A stretch of 64,000 bases of DNA from Flavobacterium panici (GCF_903819335.1 NZ_CAIJDE010000032.1:62001-126000); one strand, 5' to 3'. Positions 17,024 through 25,563 are shown, counted from the first letter of the stretch. The notes: generated by a model from the sequence alone, not told the origin. A program made the numbers and translations.

Positions 17024-18109
17024 TTACAATTTTTTAACGTCGGCTTTTTGTATTTTAAATGCTTTTTCAAGCGTAAAAGAGAATTCTGAACCAATTCCGA
17101 ACTCACTTTCTACATAAACTTTCTCTTTATGTGCTTCAATAATGTGCTTTACAATGGCTAAACCTAAACCAGAACCCCCTTCAGAACGGGTTCCGCTTTT
17201 GTCAACTCGGTAAAAACGTTCAAAAAGTCTAGGAATGTTTTGTTTTTCAACTCCTTCTCCATTATCACTTATACGAATTAACACTTTTTTCTTGGTTAGG
17301 TTTACAACTCCCACTTCGGTCAAACCGCCTTCTTTTCCATATTTAATGGAGTTGACAATCAGGTTTTCTAAAACCTGTTGGATCCTGTCCTGATCGCCGC
17401 GAATAATTACCGACTGTACATTTTTGCTTTCAAAAGCCAATTTTATTTTCTTTTTATCGGCTTTCATTTCCAATAAATCAAAAACATTCTGAATCAGTTC
17501 AACGATATCAAAATCAGTCATATTTAAATCTAAATCACCAGACTCCAGTTTGGTAATCATATCTAAATCTTCAACTATATATATAAGACGTTCTACTCCT
17601 TTCTCGGCACGTTTTAAATATTTTTTTCGAATGTGTTTGTCGTCCATTGCGCCGTCAAGTAAAGTCGAAACATAACCCTGAACGGTAAATAAAGGTGTTT
17701 TTAATTCGTGCGAAACATTACCCAGAAATTCCCTGCGGTATTGTTCACGAATTTCGAGCATTTCGATTTCGAGTTTTTTATCGGTTGCAAACTTTTTCAC
17801 TTCCCGCGAAAGTGTTTCCATATCGGTCGTTATAGGCTGGTTGATTAGTGTTGTGGATTCTAATAACGAAACCTCATCGTAAATTTTCTTTACTCTTCGA
17901 TAAATAAATCGTTCTACACGATATTGTAAAACCAAAAAGGAGAATATATAAATGGATATTATGAAAATAATTCCAAATGCAATTTGGTGTTTTAACTGAT
18001 TTTTATACAATAACGACATCAAAATCAGTACAAATCCTGTCGAGAAAAGACTGATATACAATGCCGATTTTATAGCAAATTTGTATGTTTTTTTAAAATT
18101 GATTTTCAT
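17024..18109 (-). CDS. PhoR-like sensor histidine kinase
   Basis: A 361-residue kinase with two N-terminal transmembrane helices (about residues 13-35 and 42-62) and almost no periplasmic loop, a linker, a HisKA dimerisation domain with phospho-acceptor H134 in NVSHELKTPL, and a HATPase domain with N box LENLIVNSIKYG, G1 DNGEGV, F box FERFYR and G2 GGSGLGLAIV. The tiny sensing loop suggests detection through a partner, as for PhoR with the Pst system, rather than direct ligand binding. It lies downstream of the response regulator on the same strand but separated by a 225-bp inverted-repeat element, so coupling may be modulated. PhoR identity rests on similarity and context; a symbol is withheld. 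Confidence 0.88.
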   Translation of the reverse strand: MKINFKKTYKFAIKSALYISLFSTGFVLILMSLLYKNQLKHQIAFGIIFIISIYIFSFLVLQYRVERFIYRRVKKIYDEVSLLESTTLINQPITTDMETLSREVKKFATDKKLEIEMLEIREQYRREFLGNVSHELKTPLFTVQGYVSTLLDGAMDDKHIRKKYLKRAEKGVERLIYIVEDLDMITKLESGDLDLNMTDFDIVELIQNVFDLLEMKADKKKIKLAFESKNVQSVIIRGDQDRIQQVLENLIVNSIKYGKEGGLTEVGVVNLTKKKVLIRISDNGEGVEKQNIPRLFERFYRVDKSGTRSEGGSGLGLAIVKHIIEAHKEKVYVESEFGIGSEFSFTLEKAFKIQKADVKKL

Positions 18110-18152
18110 TGATATATTTAAAATATAAAACCATTAAGAGCTTATTCTTTTC

Positions 18153-18315
18153 ACCATAAGTTATATAAGTTCATTTAAAAATAAGCTTATTTGTTTGGAT
18201 TACAAAACAATGTAAAAAAGTAAATCTTTGCCAAAGTTCAGAACTTTGACAAAGATAATTTTAATACAAAAGTATGTACACTATAATTTAAATGAACTTA
18301 TATAACTTATATGGT
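18153..18315. repeat. Nested inverted-repeat element between the response regulator and kinase genes
   Basis: The outer arms ACCATAAGTTATATAAGTTC (18153 onward) and GAACTTATATAACTTATATG (ending near 18313) pair over about 27 bp with a 2-nt indel. Inside is a second stem, ATCTTTGCCAAAGTTC (18224-18239) with GAACTTTGACAAAGAT (18241-18256), 15 of 16 paired. Related pieces occur at 49535-49562 (CTTTGTTAAAGTT...AACTTTGACAAAG) and 60411-60436 (CCATATAAG...ATAAGTTCATTTAAA), so it is a dispersed family. Confidence 0.75.
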
Positions 18316-18334
18316 TCAAATTTATATAGAATTT

Positions 18335-19018
18335 TTAAACTTCAAATTTATACCCAACACCTTTTATGGTTTTAAAAAGGTCTTCTCCTATTTTTTCACG
18401 CAGTTTTCTGATGTGAACATCGATTGTTCTTCCTCCTACTACAACTTCATTTCCCCAAACTTTATCAAGGATTTCATCTCTTTTGAAAACTTTCCCTGGT
18501 TTTGAAGCTAATAAATAAAATAATTCGAATTCTTTTCTTGGTAAAGCAATTTCGACATTGCCTTTTATGATTTTATATTCTTCGCGGTTAATCTCGATTC
18601 CGCCAACATTTATAGTATCTGTAACGACTTCTTGTTCTTTTAACCTTCTTAACAAAGCCTTTACTTTAGACACTAATAATTTTGGTTTGATTGGCTTTGT
18701 AATATAGTCGTCAGCACCTGCGTCAAAACCAGCTACTTGCGAATAATCTTCGCTTCTTGCCGTAAGGAATGTTATGATAACATTATTTAACTCAGGAATT
18801 TTTCTGATGTGCTCACAAGCTTCCATCCCGTCCATTTCTGCCATCATCACGTCCATGATAATTAATTCCGGCAATTCTTTCTGAGCCTTTGCTATAGCAT
18901 CTTTTCCATTAGAAGCAGTAACAATCTGGTAGCCTTCCTGAGCGAGGTTATAGCCAACGATTTCTAAAATGTCCGGTTCGTCGTCAACTAATAAAATCTT
19001 AGTTTGTGTTTTTTTCAT
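18335..19018 (-). CDS. PhoB/OmpR-family response regulator
   Basis: A 227-residue regulator: receiver domain with acidic pocket DDE (residues 12-14), phospho-acceptor D56 in IIMDVMMAEMDG, T/S in FLTARSED and the conserved K in DYITKPIKP. The C-terminal winged helix (residues 130-227) contains LPRKEFELFYLLASKPGKVF, GRTIDVHIRKLREKIG and the terminal hairpin KTIKGVGYKFEV. An in-frame TTG three codons earlier is possible, but the ATG at 19018 is preferred. It is divergent from the TonB receptor gene across a 233-bp region holding the receptor's operator. It probably activates the porin, receptor and lipoprotein genes. Confidence 0.92.
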   Translation of the reverse strand: MKKTQTKILLVDDEPDILEIVGYNLAQEGYQIVTASNGKDAIAKAQKELPELIIMDVMMAEMDGMEACEHIRKIPELNNVIITFLTARSEDYSQVAGFDAGADDYITKPIKPKLLVSKVKALLRRLKEQEVVTDTINVGGIEINREEYKIIKGNVEIALPRKEFELFYLLASKPGKVFKRDEILDKVWGNEVVVGGRTIDVHIRKLREKIGEDLFKTIKGVGYKFEV

Positions 19019-19143
19019 AAATAGCAAAAATTGAGATTTTTACATCAAATATTCTTAATTATTTATTCGATGTTTTTTATTTCACAGCGTAAATATACTA
19101 ACAAATGAACGGTTAAAAATTGGTGTTAACCGTAATTTAATCT

Positions 19144-19198
19144 CATAACAATTTCATAATCTTAACAACACAAAAACATAACAAGTCCGTAACATGAA
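19144..19198 (+). promoter_or_regulatory. Candidate PhoB-type operator upstream of the TonB receptor
   Basis: The sequence can be cut into five consecutive 11-mers beginning CATAACA (19144), CATAATC (19155), CAACACA (19166), CATAACA (19177) and CGTAACA (19188). Four of the five carry NTAA[CT]. The last repeat lies 26 bp before the -7 box, which is the porin spacing (15) plus one 11-bp step. Confidence 0.65.
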
Positions 19199-19214
19199 CT
19201 TTACAGGGCGGTTC

Positions 19215-19222
19215 TTTCTTTG
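19215..19222 (+). promoter_or_regulatory. -7-like box (TTTCTTTG) of the TonB receptor gene
   Basis: TTTCTTTG followed by CAC matches TAnnTTTG except for the second base. It lies 30 nt before the ATG at 19252. Confidence 0.5.
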
Positions 19223-19251
19223 CACAAAAATAAATTAAACACAACACACAA

Positions 19252-22059
19252 ATGAAATTCAATTTAAGATTTCTATTTATTGCATTATTTATCTGTACGA
19301 TTTCGATCGCGCAAAACAAAGGTACGATTTCTGGAGTTCTGACTGACAAAGAATCGAACAATGCAGCGTTACCTTTTGCTAATGTTTTAATTAAAGGTAC
19401 AAATATTAGCGTTAATACTGACATTGACGGAAAATATTCGTTGAATGTAAATCCTGGAAACTATACTATCATTTTTAGTTTTGTAGGATATGAAACTAAA
19501 GAAGCTCCGGTTACTGTAAAAGCAGGTGAAACTGTAGTTATAAATCAAATACTTTCTTCTGGAAGTTTTACTCTTAAAGATGTTGTTGTAAAATCTACAG
19601 CAAACAAAGAAAAAGAAACTGCTCTTTTATTAGACCAAAAAAATGCTGTTGTTATCAAACAAAGTATTGGTGCACAGGAAATGTCCAGAAAAGGTGTTAG
19701 TGACGTTGAAGAAGGTTTAACAAAAGTAACAGGAATTACAAAAGTAGGATCAAGAGGTATATTTGTTCGTGGTCTGGAAGATCGTTACAACAACTTATTG
19801 ATCAATGATCTTGCTGTTCCGTCAAACAGCCCTTTCTCAAAAATTGTTCCTCTTGATTTGTTTCCAACAAACATTGTAGGTGTTATTGATGTATACAAAA
19901 CATTTAACCCAAATATTTATGGAGATTTTGCTGGTGGAACTTTTAACATTCAAACTTCAAAGGTTTCTAAAAACATTACCAAAATAAATATTGGTGCAGG
20001 ATATACTACTGGAAACAGTTTTAAAGATTTCTTGCTTTCTGCTGATGCAGATTCTGCTGCAGGATTTTTTGGGTTTAACGGAAAAGACAGAGAGCTGCCA
20101 AGCTTTTTAGGAGAAACTGCCGGTAGAACAACTTTTACACAAGATCAGGCATTAAACTCTGTAAGCAATGATAAAGGTTTTAATGTAAGTAAAACAAAAA
20201 GCCCATTAAACTCTAGTTTCAATTTTCTTCATGCAGAAAAATTTGACTTAAGCAATGATCGTAACATTTCATACTTATTGTCTCTTAATTTCGACAATAG
20301 TTATGCTGTTAGAGAAGGTGTAAGCAGAACACTTCAAACTCTTGGTGATAAATACAATAATGATTTTGTTAATACTGAATACCGTTTAAAAACTAGTACA
20401 TCTGCATTAGTTGGAGTAAATTACACCACTGAAAGATTTAAGTTAGCTTTTAATACTTTGTATTTAAAAACAACATTAAACTCAATTTTAGACCAATACG
20501 GTGTTTTAAGCAACAATGGAGTTAAAAACAACTTTATCCGTACTAACCAATTGGATAAAACAGATTATTTAAATGCTCAATTATTAGGAGAATATAGTTT
20601 GACAGAAGATAAAAACCAAACTTTAAAAGGTGGTGTATCTTATGCAAATACAAAATACGGACAACCTGATAGAAAGTTTTTCTCAGGAACTCAGGAAAGT
20701 GAAAATCAAATTAACACTTCTTATGGTGGTAACAACTTCTTACGTCAGTATTTAGATGTAGATGGAAATGTATTTGTTTCTGGATTATTAGAATACAACT
20801 TGAAATTTGGAAAAGATGGAAAACAAAACAAATTGACAGTTGGTTATAACGGAAATGTTTCTAAAATGGAATCTTCTTATCGATTTGTTGCTAGTAATGG
20901 CGGAACTTTTACATCAACAGATATAAATAATATTGATACAAAAATTACAAATGACATTAACAGCAATGCCGTTTTCTTTAACGAAAGTTCAAACACTACT
21001 TACAAAGTAAAATTGAATGAAAGTGCAAATGCCGGATACGCAAACTTATTCTTGAAATTTGCAGAGAAATTTGAACTTAATGGAGGTGTAAGAGTTGAAA
21101 GTACTATTAAAGAAACATACTACAGAACTTTAGGTTCTTTTGATGATCCTTTCAAATTAAAAAAATACAACAACCTTTATGTTTTACCATCGTTAAACCT
21201 GAAGTATCTTTTAAACGATACATCAAACATTCGTTTTGCAGCAAGTAAAACTTATACAAAACCGGTTGTAATGGAATCTTTCCCAATATCATACATCAAT
21301 GCAGATAATACTTCGACTCAAGGAAACTCTTTATTGAAAAATAGTGATAACTATAATGTTGATTTAAAGTACGAAGTTTTCCCAACTGCTAAAGAAATGT
21401 TGACTTTTGGAGTATTCGGAAAATATATCGACAATCCTATCGAAAGAACGTTTATTGCTAATGCAACATCTGGAACTGTAACTACATTTTTAAATTCAGA
21501 TAACGCAACATTATTTGGAGCTGAAGTTGAATTTTTATTAGGGTTAAACAGAATAAGTGAAAGCTTACAGCATTTCTCTTTTGGATTAAACGCTTCTGTT
21601 ATGTCTACAAAAGTAAATGTTGCAAAAACTTACGAATCTCAGGACGAAGACGGTTTGGTTACGGTTAAAAATTCAATCGAAACACACCAGACAAGATCTT
21701 TACAAGGTGCATCAGACTGGTTAATTAATTCTGATTTGAAGTATGAATTCAATTTAGCTAAAGACTGGACAAACACAATGTCACTTGTTTATGGTGTATT
21801 CGGAAAAAGAATTTACGCAGTAGGTACAAACGGTCAGGACAATACTTATGAATTACCTGTATCACAATTGGACTTTGTTTGGGGAAGTAAAATTTCAGAA
21901 CACTTTGATGTAAAATTCACAGCTGATAACTTATTAAATCCAGTAAGAAAATTAGAATTTGGAAACAACGGAACTGTAAAAGTTGACGAACCATCTTTAT
22001 TGGCTAACAGTTATAAAAGAGGTGTTGGTTTTTCTGTAAAATTAGGATACACGTTTTAA
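19252..22059 (+). CDS. TonB-dependent receptor with carboxypeptidase-like N-terminal domain
   Basis: A 935-residue outer-membrane receptor. Signal peptide ends around SIAQ (residue 21). A CarboxypepD_reg-like domain (residues 24-110) includes ISGVLTDKESNNAALPFANV and YTIIFSFVGYETKE. The plug (about 125-235) has QEMSRKGVSDVEEGLTKVTG and FVRGLEDRYNNLLINDLAVP. The 22-strand barrel ends in LGYTF with a terminal Phe. The plug style is that of receptors for small ligands rather than SusC; no SusD follows. Downstream is a lipoprotein gene with a matching operator, and the PhoB-like regulator is divergent. The ligand is probably phosphate-related, by context only. A perfect terminator follows at 22081. 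Confidence 0.92.
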   Translation: MKFNLRFLFIALFICTISIAQNKGTISGVLTDKESNNAALPFANVLIKGTNISVNTDIDGKYSLNVNPGNYTIIFSFVGYETKEAPVTVKAGETVVINQILSSGSFTLKDVVVKSTANKEKETALLLDQKNAVVIKQSIGAQEMSRKGVSDVEEGLTKVTGITKVGSRGIFVRGLEDRYNNLLINDLAVPSNSPFSKIVPLDLFPTNIVGVIDVYKTFNPNIYGDFAGGTFNIQTSKVSKNITKINIGAGYTTGNSFKDFLLSADADSAAGFFGFNGKDRELPSFLGETAGRTTFTQDQALNSVSNDKGFNVSKTKSPLNSSFNFLHAEKFDLSNDRNISYLLSLNFDNSYAVREGVSRTLQTLGDKYNNDFVNTEYRLKTSTSALVGVNYTTERFKLAFNTLYLKTTLNSILDQYGVLSNNGVKNNFIRTNQLDKTDYLNAQLLGEYSLTEDKNQTLKGGVSYANTKYGQPDRKFFSGTQESENQINTSYGGNNFLRQYLDVDGNVFVSGLLEYNLKFGKDGKQNKLTVGYNGNVSKMESSYRFVASNGGTFTSTDINNIDTKITNDINSNAVFFNESSNTTYKVKLNESANAGYANLFLKFAEKFELNGGVRVESTIKETYYRTLGSFDDPFKLKKYNNLYVLPSLNLKYLLNDTSNIRFAASKTYTKPVVMESFPISYINADNTSTQGNSLLKNSDNYNVDLKYEVFPTAKEMLTFGVFGKYIDNPIERTFIANATSGTVTTFLNSDNATLFGAEVEFLLGLNRISESLQHFSFGLNASVMSTKVNVAKTYESQDEDGLVTVKNSIETHQTRSLQGASDWLINSDLKYEFNLAKDWTNTMSLVYGVFGKRIYAVGTNGQDNTYELPVSQLDFVWGSKISEHFDVKFTADNLLNPVRKLEFGNNGTVKVDEPSLLANSYKRGVGFSVKLGYTF

Positions 22060-22080
22060 TACACAACATATCGCAAATAA

Positions 22081-22107
22081 AAGGCTCCAGATATCTGGAG
22101 CCTTTTT
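22081..22107 (+). terminator. Intrinsic terminator of the TonB receptor gene
   Basis: AAGGCTCCAGAT / ATCTGGAGCCTT is a perfect 24-bp palindrome followed by TTT, separating the receptor from the lipoprotein, which has its own promoter. Confidence 0.85.
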
Positions 22108-22167
22108 ATTTTAAAAGACAAATCAAAAATCCTGCTTAACATTCTCTTCACATTTTAATTAATTTTT

Positions 22168-22201
22168 GGTAACCGTAATGTAATGTTCAGGTAACGCCTT
22201 A
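22168..22201 (+). promoter_or_regulatory. Candidate PhoB-type operator upstream of the lipoprotein
   Basis: Three direct repeats, GTAACCG (22169), GTAATGT (22180) and GTAACGC (22191), are spaced exactly 11 bp apart. The last lies 25 bp before the -7 box, within 1 bp of the spacing at the TonB receptor promoter. Confidence 0.65.
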
Positions 22202-22215
22202 AAGAGATTAACCAA

Positions 22216-22223
22216 TTAATTTT
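22216..22223 (+). promoter_or_regulatory. -7 box (TAATTTTG) of the lipoprotein gene
   Basis: TAATTTTG matches TAnnTTTG exactly and lies 37 nt before the ATG at 22260. Confidence 0.6.
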
Positions 22224-22259
22224 GGCATTATAAAAACGAAATAATACAACACACAAATT

Positions 22260-23447
22260 ATGAAAACTAAATTTTTTGCTTTAGCCCTTGCTACAAGTTT
22301 ATTTTTAAATTCTTGCTCTAGTAGTGACGATCCTACTCCTGTTACTCCGCCTGCAACTGGAGAAATTACAGGTCCAATATCTGCTAACAAAACTTTTGCT
22401 TACGGTAACTACACTTTAAAAGGAATTGTAAAAATTAATTCTGGTGTAACTGTAACTTTTGATGCAGGATCTACAATCACTATAGACAAAGCTACTGGAG
22501 ATAATGCTTTAGTTGTTTTAAACGGTGGAAAATTAATCATCAACGGAACTGCTGACAAACCAGTTGTATTTACAGAAAAATCTAAACTTCCAGGTTCTTG
22601 GGGAGGAATCATCATGTACGGTGATGCTCCTGCAAAAGTTGCTGGTGGAGGAACTTCTTCAACTTCAGAAGACGGAAACAATATTTCTTACGGAGGAACT
22701 AATGCAACTCACAATGGTGGTTCATTAAACTATGTAAGAGTTGAATATGCTGGATCTAAATTAGCTGATGGTCAAAAAGAAAACAATGCTTTTACTTTTT
22801 ATTCAGTAGGATCAGGAACAACTTTAGATCACTTAGTAGCTTACAAAGGTGCTGATGACGGATTCGAATTCTTCGGAGGAACTGTAAGTATGACAAACGC
22901 TATTTCTTTCGGAAACTATGATGATGCATTCGACTGGCAAGATGGATGGCAAGGTACTGCTAATACAAACTGGTATGCTTACCAAACAGGAAAAGGAAAC
23001 TACGGAATGGAAATCGAAGCTTCTGCAAATGACAATGCTTTCGGACCAAAAGTTACTAACATTACTTTAAAAAGAGAAGCTGGAAACGTTCCTGAAGTTG
23101 GAGATAACCAAGTTGATGCTTTCCAATTCAAAAGAGAAGGTAACGGAGAATACAGCAACATTATTGTTGATGGTTACGGAAACTTTACAACTGGAACTAC
23201 AACTTACAAAGGTAGCGTAGTAAGTATCTTAGATGCTGCAACAAATACACACCAGGTAAACACTGGAAAAATCAAAGTTTTAAATGTTAAAATTAGCAAT
23301 ACTACAAACGTAATTCCTGTTGCTGGTGTTGATACATTTACAGTTTCTTTCCCAGCTGGAACTTTTACAACAAGTACTACAGCTACTGGAGCTTCATTGA
23401 CTACAGGAAACTGGGCTACAGTTGACGGAACAAACTTGATCAAATAA
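22260..23447 (+). CDS. Surface or periplasmic lipoprotein, beta-helix-like, probable partner of the TonB receptor
   Basis: A 395-residue lipoprotein. The signal peptide ends in the lipobox FLNSC (Cys19), followed by SSSDDPTPV, and an acidic/Ser linker after the Cys is typical of surface export in this phylum. The body is Gly/Asn/Thr-rich with repeated strands (GVTVTFDAGSTITIDKATGD, GGKLIINGTADKPVVFTEK), suggesting a right-handed beta-helix. An acidic-aromatic patch, DDGFEFFGGT, with FGNYDDAFDWQDGWQG, may bind ligand or metal. Homologues are often found after TonB receptors, sometimes mislabelled multidrug transporter. It is not SusD-like. Its operator matches that of the receptor, so it likely captures the receptor's ligand; the ligand is unproven. 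Confidence 0.8.
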   Translation: MKTKFFALALATSLFLNSCSSSDDPTPVTPPATGEITGPISANKTFAYGNYTLKGIVKINSGVTVTFDAGSTITIDKATGDNALVVLNGGKLIINGTADKPVVFTEKSKLPGSWGGIIMYGDAPAKVAGGGTSSTSEDGNNISYGGTNATHNGGSLNYVRVEYAGSKLADGQKENNAFTFYSVGSGTTLDHLVAYKGADDGFEFFGGTVSMTNAISFGNYDDAFDWQDGWQGTANTNWYAYQTGKGNYGMEIEASANDNAFGPKVTNITLKREAGNVPEVGDNQVDAFQFKREGNGEYSNIIVDGYGNFTTGTTTYKGSVVSILDAATNTHQVNTGKIKVLNVKISNTTNVIPVAGVDTFTVSFPAGTFTTSTTATGASLTTGNWATVDGTNLIK

Positions 23448-23471
23448 GACATACCGCATAAAATTGTTAAA

Positions 23472-23502
23472 AACATCCTAAATTATTAGGATGTTTTTTT
23501 TT
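23472..23502 (+). terminator. Intrinsic terminator of the lipoprotein gene
   Basis: AACATCCTAA / TTAGGATGTT with a 4-nt loop, followed by a T tract to 23502. Confidence 0.88.
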
Positions 23503-23553
23503 GGCGTAGTTTTTGTAATTTTTTTTGTATATTTACTTACACAAATAAATGCG

Positions 23554-23892
23554 ATGGCAAAAAACTACTTTTATATTACATTCTTATTGGCTTTTTTCTT
23601 TACTGTAAGTGTCTCGGCACAAGACAGTAAGCAATTACCAAAAACTCAAGACGCTACGGGTATTGAGGGACTAAGCTTGTACCCTAATCCTGTTACCAGC
23701 GGAAGAGTATATATTTCTTCTAAAAATGATCTGGAGAAAGAAATAATCGTTTTTGATATATTAGGAAAAAAAGTACTGCAGACGCATTTAGCTTCCAGAG
23801 AACTTAGCGTTGCAGATTTAGTTCCAGGCGTTTATATCATAAAAATAAGCGAACAAAACTCCTCCTCAACCCGAAAATTAATTATCCGATAA
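23554..23892 (+). CDS. Miniature T9SS substrate (signal peptide plus type A sorting domain)
   Basis: A 112-residue protein starting at the ATG at 23554 (MAKNYFYITF). The upstream 63 bp in frame encode a hydrophobic run that overlaps the terminator of the previous gene, so they are excluded. Residues 1-22 are a signal peptide ending VSAQ. After a 20-residue linker the remaining 75 residues are a type IX secretion type A sorting domain: LSLYPNPVTSGRVYISS, IIVFDILGKKVLQ, DLVPGVYIIKISE and the basic end TRKLIIR. No passenger domain is left, so the product is essentially an exported tag. It may be a small surface factor linked to the preceding lipoprotein or a reduced gene. Confidence 0.85.
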   Translation: MAKNYFYITFLLAFFFTVSVSAQDSKQLPKTQDATGIEGLSLYPNPVTSGRVYISSKNDLEKEIIVFDILGKKVLQTHLASRELSVADLVPGVYIIKISEQNSSSTRKLIIR

Positions 23893-23898
23893 TATAAA

Positions 23899-23926
23899 AA
23901 AAGCTCCTTTTTGGGAGCTTTTTTTA
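23899..23926 (+). terminator. Intrinsic terminator of the T9SS mini-protein gene
   Basis: AAAAGCTCC / GGAGCTTTT stem followed by TTT, with an A tract upstream, so it is partly bidirectional. Confidence 0.85.
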
Positions 23927-24030
23927 TAGTTTGCAGTGTTCAGTTTTTAGTATTCAGTTTCTGTAAAAGCTTATAAATGTGAAATTAGACTGAACACCAA
24001 AAAACTGAACACTGAACACCAAAAAATAAA

Positions 24031-24038
24031 TATCTTTG
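24031..24038 (+). promoter_or_regulatory. -7 box (TATCTTTG) of the acyltransferase gene
   Basis: TATCTTTG is a perfect consensus. It lies 13 nt before the TTG start at 24052 and fixes a very short leader. Confidence 0.65.
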
Positions 24039-24051
24039 CACAAAAAAAGTT

Positions 24052-25032
24052 TTGATTACAGCCAGCGATATATTTACGATTTCAAGCCATAAACAATTTG
24101 AAAAAACAGCATTAAAAGTGTTTCGCTTTCAATACGCTAACAATGCCGTATATCGCGATTTTTGTGATTTTTTAAAGACAGATGTTCAGCAGGTAAAATC
24201 ATTACAGCAAATTCCTTTTTTACCTATTCAGTTTTTCAAAAGCCACGATGTGGTTTCTAATGAAAACCCTGCTCAGGTAACTTTTACCAGCAGCGGTACA
24301 ACTGGAATGATTACCAGCCGACATTTAGTGACCGATGTTTCCCTATATGAGGAAAGTTACCGCAAAGGATTTTCTCAATTTTACGGCAATATCGAAGATT
24401 ATGTTGTTTTAGCCCTTTTACCGTCTTATTTAGAGCGTGAGGGATCTTCGCTTATTTATATGGTCGAAGACTTGATAAAGCTATCCAATCAGCCCGAAAG
24501 CGGCTTTTATTTACACAATCACGACGACTTAATTAAAAAGCTGACTGAATTAGACCAAGCGGGTCAAAATGTGATTTTAATTGGTGTTACATATGCCTTA
24601 TTAGATTTGATTGAAAAACATCAATTCAATCTTCAAAATACCATTATTATGGAAACCGGAGGAATGAAAGGAAAACGCAAGGAAATGATTCGCGAAGAAC
24701 TTCACGAAATACTTTGTAAAGGTTTTGGTGTTTCTTCTATTCATTCAGAATACGGAATGACAGAACTTTTAGCACAAGCCTATTCTTTGGGTGAAGGTGT
24801 TTTTGAATGTCCGTCATGGATGCACATTTTAGTTCGTGATCCCGAAGATGCTCTCACTTACGTAAACGACGGAAAAACCGGAGGAATAAACGTAATTGAC
24901 TTAGCTAATATCAATTCCTGTTCTTTTATTGCAACGCAGGATTTAGGCAAAAAAAATCCCAACAACTCTTTTGAAGTATTGGGACGTTTTGATAATTCTG
25001 ATATTCGCGGTTGTAACTTAATGGTTCTTTAA
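24052..25032 (+). CDS. LuxE/PaaK-type acyl-protein synthetase-like acyltransferase
   Basis: A 326-residue protein of the LuxE / adenylate-forming group. The nucleotide-binding motif is FTSSGTTGMITSRH with SSGTTG at residues 80-85. Later conserved stretches are METGGMKGKRKEM and HSEYGMTELLAQAYS, the latter equivalent to the A5 motif of ANL enzymes. LuxE activates and transfers long-chain acyl groups; in Flavobacteriia the family is labelled acyl transferase and its acceptor is unknown. The start is TTG, supported by a consensus promoter 13 nt upstream and by conserved residues beginning at once. No luxCD genes are nearby. It is not in the Pho-type unit, since a terminator and its own promoter intervene. 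Confidence 0.85.
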   Translation: MITASDIFTISSHKQFEKTALKVFRFQYANNAVYRDFCDFLKTDVQQVKSLQQIPFLPIQFFKSHDVVSNENPAQVTFTSSGTTGMITSRHLVTDVSLYEESYRKGFSQFYGNIEDYVVLALLPSYLEREGSSLIYMVEDLIKLSNQPESGFYLHNHDDLIKKLTELDQAGQNVILIGVTYALLDLIEKHQFNLQNTIIMETGGMKGKRKEMIREELHEILCKGFGVSSIHSEYGMTELLAQAYSLGEGVFECPSWMHILVRDPEDALTYVNDGKTGGINVIDLANINSCSFIATQDLGKKNPNNSFEVLGRFDNSDIRGCNLMVL

Positions 25033-25071
25033 TATCGGTTAACCGAATCAACGACTAAACAGTTAAAAAAA

Positions 25072-25416
25072 CTAATTTTCTTCCGTTACGCCAATACTAT
25101 CTATTCCTTCTTTTCTAGACAATTCTCTTTCTTTCTCGCCTTTGCTTTTTAATAAACTGTAAACGCCATAACATGCTAGTCCTCCCAAAAGAACGAAAAG
25201 CAGATTCCATCCGATACTATTATAATTTTCGTCATTTACACCATCCACACCATTAATAAAAAAGACACAAGCTCCATATATAAAACCTGCTACAAGAGTA
25301 GTTCCGTAATAAGACGCTAACCCAATAAGCGCATAAGTCCATTTGTTCTTATTATATTCAGTAGCTAAGTCGCTAAACGATTTCCAAATCCAATAAATAA
25401 ATATAATTCCTATCAT
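25072..25416 (-). CDS. Small membrane protein, unknown
   Basis: A 114-residue protein with about three transmembrane helices: residues 1-12 region, 26-56 (WTYALIGLASYYGTTLVAGF) and 70-88 (NLLFVLLGGLACYGVYSLL), then a charged cytosolic tail rich in Lys and Glu. It may belong to the short YrhK-like or Bacteroidota-specific membrane proteins, but I recognise no defined family. It lies between convergent acyltransferase and the same-strand tyrS gene with 147 bp separating it from tyrS. Confidence 0.7.
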   Translation of the reverse strand: MIGIIFIYWIWKSFSDLATEYNKNKWTYALIGLASYYGTTLVAGFIYGACVFFINGVDGVNDENYNSIGWNLLFVLLGGLACYGVYSLLKSKGEKERELSRKEGIDSIGVTEEN

Positions 25417-25563
25417 AAGTTTATTTTTAAGTGATAAACATACTAAAAATATCAGTTGGATATAATATAAAATAAAAATCCCAACTGCTCTTTCAAACTA
25501 TTGGGATCTATATAATATGTTCTAACTTTCAGAAATCGATTAAACAATTAACCAATTAAACAC

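Noticed and set aside
19252..23447. SusC/SusD polysaccharide utilisation locus
   Set aside because: The receptor's partner is a beta-helix-like lipoprotein without SusD features, and no glycoside hydrolase, lyase or sulfatase is nearby.
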